A DNA stretch of 5,052 nucleotides, taken from positions 1-5,052 of the forward strand of contig CADCPG010000255.1 in NCBI GenBank assembly GCA_902803255.1, in the 5' to 3' direction. The stretch is from an uncultured Ruminococcus sp. (GTDB lineage: Bacteria > Bacillota > Clostridia > Oscillospirales > CAG-272). Every line of letters begins with the position of its first letter. Within the stretch, counting starts at the first letter, position 1. This document shows positions 1 to 4,233 of this stretch, piece after piece. The position numbers and the translations under genes are program-made. The notes under the pieces are model-generated. The model saw only the letters and a program-made list of their open reading frames with translations. It had not been told where the DNA came from and ran no database searches.

Positions 1-1
1 C

Positions 2-118
2 CGGCTGCCGCCCGACCCCGCGGGAGAGATCCTCTACACCAAGGCAAAGCAGCTCGAGGCCCTCGCGGCGATCGACACCATCAGGGCCGAAAAGGAAAAG
101 GCCGGAGCTGAAAAATAA
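2..118 (+). CDS. C-terminal fragment of an unidentified protein
   Basis: An open frame enters from the left edge and ends at TAA 116-118, leaving 38 residues of a protein whose start is outside the window. The visible tail begins RLPPDPAGEILYTKAKQLEA and ends in a charged, Ala/Lys/Glu-rich stretch (AEKEKAGAEK), predicted to be largely helical. The codon choice (GCC, CTC, ATC, GAG) matches the genes downstream, which supports real coding. There is no domain or motif from which a function can be named. It lies on the same strand as the tandem CBM9-like genes, with a 173-base gap before the next start codon, so it may or may not be cotranscribed with them. Confidence 0.6.
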   Translation, partial: RLPPDPAGEILYTKAKQLEALAAIDTIRAEKEKAGAEK

Positions 119-176
119 GACCGGTCCGCGAAACACGCCGTGCGGCCGTCAGGTGACGAATCCGCGGGACCGGTCT
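118..176 (+). other. Possible branched RNA hairpin / paired GACCGGTC palindromes
   Basis: The arms 118-130 and 163-176 pair over 13 base pairs with one bulged G (166), starting at the last base of the upstream stop codon. The enclosed bases can form two further small stems, 134-136 with 140-142 and 147-150 with 155-158, giving a three-way-junction-like fold. Both arms contain the self-complementary octamer GACCGGTC (119-126 and 168-175), so the element could equally be a pair of DNA-binding sites 49 bases apart. No T tract follows, which argues against a normal terminator. Function is unknown. Confidence 0.3.
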
Positions 177-211
177 GCCGCCGCCGCGCGGCAACTAAAA
201 CATGGCTTTCA

Positions 212-229
212 TTCCGGAAATGTCCGGAA
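212..229. promoter_or_regulatory. TTCCGG-N6-CCGGAA dyad, possible operator
   Basis: A perfect 6-base inverted repeat with a 6-base spacer lies 63 bases upstream of the first CBM9-like start codon. The same sequence also reads as two TCCGGA palindromes (213-218 and 223-228) repeated exactly 10 bases apart, one helical turn, which suits binding of a dimeric regulator to one face of DNA. It sits just upstream of the weak -10 candidate TATGAT (238-243). No regulator gene is in view, so the role is inferred only from symmetry and position. Confidence 0.25.
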
Positions 230-274
230 CGGAACGATATGATTCAGTAATCCAAAACAAAAATCAAAATCCGA

Positions 275-282
275 AAGGAAGG
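275..282 (+). promoter_or_regulatory. Ribosome binding site that sets the start at 292
   Basis: AAGGAAGG lies 9 bases before ATG 292-294. It decides between this start and the longer in-frame possibility at 202, which has no purine-rich site ahead of it and would place 30 polar residues before the signal peptide. Confidence 0.75.
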
Positions 283-291
283 AAAAATGTC

Positions 292-1296
292 ATGAAAAAG
301 ACAATCTCCATCATCCTCACCGCGATCATGCTCGTATCGGTACTCGCGATCGGAACGTCCGCGGCGACCGCCCAGGACGCCGACGTCGAGATCGCATACG
401 GCACGCCCGTGATCGACGGTACCATCGACGACGTCTGGAACTCGGCGAAGATCTACAAGTACGACAAGTACGACTATGTAGCCAAGGCCGAAGTCACCTA
501 CGAACCCGGCCAGTTCAGATTCCTCTGGGATGAGAACTACATCTACGCCCTTTTCGAGATCAACGACACGACCCTTGCCCCCGATGAAGCGATCGTCAGC
601 GGCCAGTGGTACACGAGAGACGGCATCGCTCTTACGATCTGCCCCTCCGAAGACAACACCAACGACACCGCCGCCGACAGCAAGAGATCCTTCTGGTTCA
701 TCATCAGGACCAACGGGACAGGCCCGAACTACAGCACCGTCAACAAGGCTGTTTTCATCACTGAAGACGAGGCTACCTATGCGGGCAGCAACGGAGACGT
801 GCCGGCTGACAAGGCAATGTTCAGGGTATCGAAAAACAGCTCCGGATACGTGATCGAAATGAAGCTCAATATCGCAGCCGCCGGAGTGTCCGTAGGAAAG
901 ACCAAGCCGGATGACACCGTAAAGACCAACGTCATCGCCGGAGCCGCCGATTTCAAACTTCAGGCCGGAACCAAGTTCAAATTCGACACCTGGACCAACG
1001 ACAACGCCTACACCGCCGACAACACCGCCGCTAAGAGAGACCACGGCTACACCTTCGCCGACAGAACGGTCGGTTCCTACAAGAACAACTCTCTCAAGGC
1101 GACCGCCGTTCTCCTCGCCAAGCCCGAGGTGACCACCGCCGAGGTGACCACTGCCGCCGGAACTCCCACCACGACAAACATCCCCTCCACGCCTCCGACA
1201 GGTGACGCGATGACCTCCGTCATCCTCATCTCGGTCGCCGTCCTCGCCCTCACCGGCACAGCCGTGACCGTCATACTCAGAAAGGGCCGCGACTGA
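292..1296 (+). CDS. Secreted CBM9-like protein with C-terminal TPPTG-type sorting signal
   Basis: This 334-residue protein is predicted to be exported and held at the cell surface. Residues 1-27 form a signal peptide (MKK, a hydrophobic core, then ATA as a likely cleavage site). Residues about 33-275 resemble the family 9 carbohydrate-binding / DOMON-like beta-sandwich: YGTPVIDGTIDDVW (36-49), LWDENYIYALFEINDTT (78-94), RDGIALTI (109-116) and FWFII (134-138) are the typical signature strands. No catalytic domain is present, so binding of a carbohydrate is the likeliest role; the ligand is unknown. A Thr/Pro-rich stalk with two EVTTA units (279-288) leads to TPPTGD (300-305), a hydrophobic helix (about 308-329) and RKGRD, the layout of a sortase substrate with a non-canonical xPxTG motif. 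It is followed 30 bases later by a paralogue, probably in the same operon. The start at 292 is chosen for its ribosome binding site and because the signal peptide then begins the protein. Confidence 0.82.
   Translation: MKKTISIILTAIMLVSVLAIGTSAATAQDADVEIAYGTPVIDGTIDDVWNSAKIYKYDKYDYVAKAEVTYEPGQFRFLWDENYIYALFEINDTTLAPDEAIVSGQWYTRDGIALTICPSEDNTNDTAADSKRSFWFIIRTNGTGPNYSTVNKAVFITEDEATYAGSNGDVPADKAMFRVSKNSSGYVIEMKLNIAAAGVSVGKTKPDDTVKTNVIAGAADFKLQAGTKFKFDTWTNDNAYTADNTAAKRDHGYTFADRTVGSYKNNSLKATAVLLAKPEVTTAEVTTAAGTPTTTNIPSTPPTGDAMTSVILISVAVLALTGTAVTVILRKGRD
1126..1155 (+). repeat. Two EVTTA-coding units in the stalk
   Basis: Two consecutive 15-base units, each encoding Glu-Val-Thr-Thr-Ala, differ only at a synonymous third position. 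They match the longer repeat in the downstream paralogue, which shows that the stalks of the two proteins share an origin. Confidence 0.7.
1189..1293 (+). other. C-terminal cell-wall sorting-type signal (TPPTG)
   Basis: This stretch encodes TPPTGD, then about 22 hydrophobic residues, then RKGRD at the end of the protein. The three-part order (xPxTG, membrane helix, positive tail) is that of sortase substrates; class B-type sortases of some Clostridia are known to accept SPxTG, PPxTG and NPxTG sequences. No sortase gene lies in the window, so covalent anchoring is inferred; simple membrane anchoring by the helix is the alternative. Confidence 0.55.
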
Positions 1297-1310
1297 GCTT
1301 TCGCTGACAG

Positions 1311-1315
1311 AAAGG
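1311..1315 (+). promoter_or_regulatory. Ribosome binding site of the second CBM9-like gene
   Basis: AAAGG lies 11 bases ahead of ATG 1327. It is weaker and further away than the sites of the other two plus-strand genes. It also overlaps the right arm of a possible small hairpin (CTTTC 1298-1302 with GAAAG 1310-1314), so translation of the second gene may be coupled to that of the first. Confidence 0.5.
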
Positions 1316-1326
1316 CAGCAGAAGAC

Positions 1327-2436
1327 ATGAAAAAGATTCTTTCTCTTGCGACCGCTCTCGTATTTGTCGTGTCGCTGCTCTCGGTCTTCGCGACGGCCAC
1401 AGACGCCCCCGCGAAGAAGGATCCCCAGGATTACCTCATCGAAGCGATCTACGGCACTCCGATCGTCGACGGCGACATCGACGACATCTGGAAGGGCGCC
1501 CGCATCAATATGATCGAGCAGGTCTTCCAGACCGACGACATCTCGCCGATGCCCGTCGCGCGCTACCGCGTGATGTACGACGAGTTCTATCTCTATTTCC
1601 TCGTTGAGGTGACCGACACCACGATCGGCGATGCCGAGTGGGAGGCCCAGTCGCTGGGAGGCAACCTCTGGAGGAGAGACGGGGTCTCGATGACCTTCTC
1701 GCCCGACAACAACCGCGACATCACGAACGGTCAGGTCGCCCCCGCCTTCTGGTTCATCATTGCGTCCTTCGGCAACACCGCCAACTGGAACAGCGTTCCG
1801 CTCTCGGTCTTCATCACCGAAAAGGAGGGCCTTGAGCCCGCCGACGCCGGCGATTTCACGAAGCTCCCGATGGAAGACCGGATGTACGCCATCAGCTACA
1901 AGACCGACGCGACCGGGGCCAAAGTGGGATACGTCCTTGAGAACAAGGTGAATCTCAAGCCCAGGTACGAGGGTATTAAGATGGAAGCCGGAACGAAGAT
2001 CGGATACGACATCTACATCAACGACAACAACCCGATCCTCTTCTCAACGTCGAGGAACAACGGACTCACCTGGACCGGCGACGTCAATTCCTACAAGAAC
2101 AACGCCACCAAGGGTACGATCGAGCTCCAGGCGAAGAACATCACCTTCACCAACGACGACATCACAGAGCCGCCCGTCACCACTGCTGAGGTCACGACCG
2201 AAGAGGTGACGACGGCTGAGGTCACATCGGGCGAAGTCACGACCGAAGAGGTCACGACCGCGGCCGGAACGGCAGAAGAGCCCACCGCGGCGGCTTCCGG
2301 AGACGATGCGACGAAAGCTCCCGAAGTAACGACGGCGCCCGCGGGCGACGGCGGATGCAAGTCATCCGCGGCGCCTGTGTTCGCGCTCATCGCGGCAGCG
2401 GCGCTCATCCCCGCCGCCGGAAGAAAACGCAGATAA
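1327..2436 (+). CDS. Secreted CBM9-like protein with EVTT-repeat stalk and Gly-Gly-Cys membrane tail
   Basis: This 369-residue protein is a paralogue of the one encoded just upstream. Residues 1-24 form a signal peptide (MKK start, hydrophobic core, ATA cleavage site). The CBM9-like domain spans about residues 37-272 and shares landmarks with its neighbour: YGTPIVDGDIDDIW (42-55), MYDEFYLYFLVEVTDTT (83-99), RRDGVSMTF (116-124), FWFII (141-145), VFITE (161-165), INDNN (231-235) and SYKNN (255-259). A stalk of six pentapeptide repeats of EVTTx type (283-312) and further acidic/Thr sequence reaches residue 340. The end differs from the neighbour: DGGCK (341-345), a short hydrophobic Ala-rich helix (about 348-364) and RKRR, with no xPxTG motif. 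No catalytic residues are evident, so carbohydrate binding at the surface is the inferred job. It starts 30 bases after the previous stop and is followed by an intrinsic terminator, so it is probably the last gene of the operon. Confidence 0.82.
   Translation: MKKILSLATALVFVVSLLSVFATATDAPAKKDPQDYLIEAIYGTPIVDGDIDDIWKGARINMIEQVFQTDDISPMPVARYRVMYDEFYLYFLVEVTDTTIGDAEWEAQSLGGNLWRRDGVSMTFSPDNNRDITNGQVAPAFWFIIASFGNTANWNSVPLSVFITEKEGLEPADAGDFTKLPMEDRMYAISYKTDATGAKVGYVLENKVNLKPRYEGIKMEAGTKIGYDIYINDNNPILFSTSRNNGLTWTGDVNSYKNNATKGTIELQAKNITFTNDDITEPPVTTAEVTTEEVTTAEVTSGEVTTEEVTTAAGTAEEPTAAASGDDATKAPEVTTAPAGDGGCKSSAAPVFALIAAAALIPAAGRKRR
2173..2262 (+). repeat. Six tandem 15-base units encoding EVTTx pentapeptides
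   Basis: Six in-frame 15-base units encode one PVTTA and five E-V-T-[TS]-x pentapeptides (x is E, A or G). They are similar but not identical at DNA level, with synonymous differences such as GTG/GTC and ACC/ACG. The array forms an extended, Thr-rich stalk between the CBM9-like domain and the C-terminal anchor, and its length can be expected to vary by slippage or recombination. Confidence 0.75.
2347..2433 (+). other. C-terminal DGGC-hydrophobic-RKRR tail
   Basis: The last 29 residues of the second CBM9-like protein are DGGCKSS, an Ala-rich hydrophobic segment and RKRR. This has the order of known protein-sorting tails that contain a Gly/Cys signature, a membrane helix and a basic end (MYXO-CTERM and GlyGly-CTERM are examples in other phyla). 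Which enzyme, if any, processes this one is not known from the sequence. Confidence 0.45.
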
Positions 2437-2450
2437 CCGCTCTGACGGCC

Positions 2451-2498
2451 ATCCCGGCAGAGGCGCCCGGTCCCCGGGCCGCCCCTGCCGGGATTTTC
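2451..2498 (+). terminator. Intrinsic terminator after the CBM9-like pair
   Basis: ATCCCGGCAG (2451-2460) pairs perfectly with CTGCCGGGAT (2485-2494), and most of the enclosed bases continue the stem with minor bulges up to a TCC loop near 2471-2473. The downstream arm runs straight into TTTTCT. It ends the CBM9-like operon and isolates it from the solute-binding protein gene. Confidence 0.8.
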
Positions 2499-2501
2499 TC
2501 C

Positions 2502-2544
2502 GTGAAAAAACGCCGGTTATTTAAAAAACCGCTTTATTTTTCAC
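2502..2544. repeat. Nested inverted repeat overlapping the -35 region
   Basis: GTGAAAAA (2502-2509) is complementary to TTTTTCAC (2537-2544), and inside it CGGTT (2514-2518) is complementary to AACCG (2527-2531). The right outer arm contains the proposed -35 box of the solute-binding protein gene (2538-2543). It may be a regulator site, or a weak second terminator for the operon upstream. Confidence 0.35.
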
Positions 2545-2566
2545 CGAATACATGCTATAATATAAT
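2538..2566 (+). promoter_or_regulatory. Sigma-A-type promoter of the solute-binding protein gene
   Basis: The -35 box TTTTCA (2538-2543) and -10 box TATAAT (2561-2566) are 17 bases apart. A second, overlapping TATAAT (2556-2561) carries a TGC extension (2553-2555), so two nearby start points are possible. This AT-rich block stands out in a GC-rich region and lies 53 bases ahead of the start codon, just downstream of the terminator of the preceding operon. Confidence 0.75.
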
Positions 2567-2585
2567 TGTTCTTACAAAAACAGAC

Positions 2586-2600
2586 GATGAGGCACTCATC
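2586..2600 (+). other. Small hairpin in the leader just ahead of the ribosome binding site
   Basis: GATGAG (2586-2591) pairs with CTCATC (2595-2600) around a three-base loop, five bases before the AAGGAGG site. It falls inside the predicted short leader. It may protect the transcript end or affect ribosome loading; the stem is short, so chance is possible. Confidence 0.3.
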
Positions 2601-2604
2601 ACAC

Positions 2605-2611
2605 AAGGAGG
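2605..2611 (+). promoter_or_regulatory. Strong ribosome binding site setting the start at 2619
   Basis: AAGGAGG is followed after 7 bases by ATG 2619-2621. It fixes the start of the solute-binding lipoprotein; the open frame continues upstream to 2355 but that part overlaps the previous gene and its terminator and is not coding. Confidence 0.85.
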
Positions 2612-2618
2612 ATCATTT

Positions 2619-4151
2619 ATGAACGGTAAAACCAGAAAGATCTTTGTTTCGGCCGTCGCTCTGATGCTCTGTCTCTGCTCCGTGCTCATGTACAGCGCCT
2701 GCGGAGACACGGGCGGCACGCCCGACGGCACGACCGCCCCCGGAGCCGATTCGCAGGGCACGCCGGACGGATCGACCGAACCTGTGACCGAAGCCAGGAC
2801 AGACGAGTTCGGCCGTCCCTGGATCGAAGACGGACTTCCCGAGACCGCAAATTACGACCGCGAGTTCTCAGTCCACACGAGAGGCAACGTCGAGCAGTAC
2901 GAGTGGAAGGCCGATGAGGAGAACGGAACGACCCTCAACGACGCCATCTACCACCGCAACATGGTCGTCGAGGAAAAATACGGCATCAAGCTCAAGATCA
3001 TAGCCGAGGGCTCCTGGTCAGACTACGCGAGCGCCTCGCTTCCCAAGATCAGGGCCAGCGTGACCGCGGGCAACGGAGCCTATGACCTGCTCGCGGGCTA
3101 TGAACCCATCACCTCACTTGCCACCGAGGGCCTGCTCTTCAACCTCGGCGATTCGAAGTACATCAACTTCGAAAAGCCCTGGTGGTCCGACAGCTTCAAC
3201 GAGGAGCTCTCACTCAACGGCATCAACTACTTCGGTCTCGGAGCGCTCTCGCTCTCGATGATCTATTCGATGGAGAACATATTCGTCAACACCGACATCC
3301 TGGGTGAGATCGCCTCCGGATACAACATCTACAACACCGTCAAGAAGGGCGACTGGAACTGTGAGGAAGTCGCAAGGCTCGCAAAGCTCGGCTGGATCGA
3401 CAGGGACAACAACGGCAAGGCCAACCTGGGCGACAGAGTCGGACTCGCCTTCCCCGACAGCGGCAACTCCGCGTACGGTTTCCTCTTCGCCACCGGCATC
3501 GACTTCACCACCAGAGACGACGCCGGCATGCCCACCACCTCCGGACTGGACCTTGACAAAGCCTCTTCCGCCATCGACACGATAATCGATCTCTTCTACA
3601 AGACCGAAGGTGTCGCGGACAACACGACCGAGACCAAGATCAATTTCGGCGAGGGCGACTGCCTCTTCTTCTTCAGATGGCTCTACTGGGGCCAGACGCA
3701 GTACGCCGGCCAGCTCGACCACTACGGCATCGTCCCGATGCCCAAAGTCCTCGACGGCCAGGAGAACTACTACACGCCCGTCCAGGCCGGCATGCACATC
3801 TACTGCATCCCGATCGACGTCAAGAGCTTTGACGAGAACAGCATCATCACCGAAGCCCTCGCGGCGGAATCCTACAGATCGCTCATGCCGAAGTACTTCG
3901 AGGTCGTTCTGAAGTCCCGCTACGCGAAAGACATGGAGACCTCCCAGATGCTCGACCTGATGTACGAGACCGTCGGTTTCGACTTCTGCTACATCTGGAG
4001 GACCAGCCTCAACTACATGTCGAGCTTCAAGGATGTCGTCGTCAGCAAGAACAACACGCTCGCGTCGTCCTACAACACCGTCACCAAGCTGGTGAACAAA
4101 AAGCTTCCCGACCTCCTCGAGAAGCTCATGGATCCCCCGAAGGTCGGCTGA
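2619..4151 (+). CDS. ABC-type extracellular solute-binding lipoprotein (family 1-like)
   Basis: This 510-residue protein is a predicted lipoprotein that captures a solute, probably a sugar or oligosaccharide, outside the membrane for an ABC importer. The start MNGKTRK, hydrophobic segment and C28 in the sequence MYSAC form a lipoprotein signal peptide with an imperfect lipobox (Tyr rather than Leu at -3). A Gly/Thr/Asp-rich flexible linker (29-62) follows, then the binding domain from about residue 80. Family-like features are NDAIYHRNMVVEEKYGIKLK (107-126), AYDLLAG (154-160) where early family members have a YDL strand, MENIFVNTDIL (218-228), and IVPMPK (371-376). DRDNNGKANLGD (261-272) resembles a calcium-binding EF-hand loop, common in this group. 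The length is above the usual 400-450 residues. It has its own promoter and faces a convergent gene, so it is monocistronic; no permease or ATPase gene is in the window, and its partners must lie elsewhere. The exact ligand cannot be told. Confidence 0.85.
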   Translation: MNGKTRKIFVSAVALMLCLCSVLMYSACGDTGGTPDGTTAPGADSQGTPDGSTEPVTEARTDEFGRPWIEDGLPETANYDREFSVHTRGNVEQYEWKADEENGTTLNDAIYHRNMVVEEKYGIKLKIIAEGSWSDYASASLPKIRASVTAGNGAYDLLAGYEPITSLATEGLLFNLGDSKYINFEKPWWSDSFNEELSLNGINYFGLGALSLSMIYSMENIFVNTDILGEIASGYNIYNTVKKGDWNCEEVARLAKLGWIDRDNNGKANLGDRVGLAFPDSGNSAYGFLFATGIDFTTRDDAGMPTTSGLDLDKASSAIDTIIDLFYKTEGVADNTTETKINFGEGDCLFFFRWLYWGQTQYAGQLDHYGIVPMPKVLDGQENYYTPVQAGMHIYCIPIDVKSFDENSIITEALAAESYRSLMPKYFEVVLKSRYAKDMETSQMLDLMYETVGFDFCYIWRTSLNYMSSFKDVVVSKNNTLASSYNTVTKLVNKKLPDLLEKLMDPPKVG

Positions 4152-4178
4152 CCCGGGGACCGCACAAATATCGCAATG

Positions 4179-4225
4179 AATAAAACCGCTGTCCGGCCGC
4201 AAGGCCGGGCAGCGGATATTTTTCG
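4179..4225. terminator. Bidirectional intrinsic terminator between convergent genes
   Basis: CCGCTGTCCGGCC (4186-4198) pairs with GGCCGGGCAGCGG (4203-4215), 13 pairs with one G-T wobble, around a GCAA loop of the stable GNRA type. ATATTTTT follows on the plus strand, and AATAAAA precedes the stem, which reads as TTTTATT on the minus strand. The hairpin therefore can end transcription of both the solute-binding protein gene and the oppositely oriented aspartyl-tRNA synthetase gene. Confidence 0.85.
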
Positions 4226-4233
4226 CGGGTATC

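Larger units (their letters stand above)
119..291 (+). other. Intergenic spacer upstream of the CBM9-like gene pair
   Basis: This 173-base spacer separates the upstream gene tail from the first CBM9-like gene. The left half is GC-rich and folds into a possible branched hairpin (118-176) and a small GC hairpin (176-193, stem TGCCGC/GCGGCA). The right half (about 196-290) is A-rich and carries a TTCCGG/CCGGAA dyad. A possible -10 box TATGAT lies at 238-243, but no acceptable -35 box sits 16-18 bases upstream of it, so a sigma-A promoter cannot be assigned with confidence. The upstream hairpin has no T tract, so it is not a standard intrinsic terminator and readthrough from the upstream gene remains possible. 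Confidence 0.4.

Noticed and set aside
226..235. Two GGAAC boxes resembling ECF sigma -35 elements
   Set aside because: No matching CGTC-like -10 element lies at the required 15-17 base spacing.
238..243. TATGAT as -10 box of the CBM9-like operon
   Set aside because: No acceptable -35 hexamer 16-18 bases upstream, so it is only mentioned as a weak candidate.
202..291. Upstream in-frame ATG extending the first CBM9-like protein by 30 residues
   Set aside because: No ribosome binding site precedes it and it would put polar residues before a clear signal peptide; ATG 292 has AAGGAAGG at good spacing.
244..1044. Long minus-strand open frame opposite the first CBM9-like gene
   Set aside because: Gly/Val/Asp-rich low-complexity translation without recognisable domain; expected as an antisense shadow in GC-rich coding DNA.
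1126..2262. EVTT repeats considered as a CRISPR or mobile-element repeat
   Set aside because: The units are contiguous, in frame and differ by synonymous changes, so they are protein-coding stalk repeats without spacers.
2355..2618. Upstream extension of the solute-binding protein frame
   Set aside because: It overlaps the end of the previous gene, the terminator and the promoter; ATG 2619 has a strong ribosome binding site and starts the lipoprotein signal.
3210..4202. Long minus-strand open frame opposite the solute-binding protein gene
   Set aside because: It is a mirror of GC-biased codons on the plus strand, has low-complexity Val/Asp/Gly composition, no ribosome binding site, and runs through the terminator.
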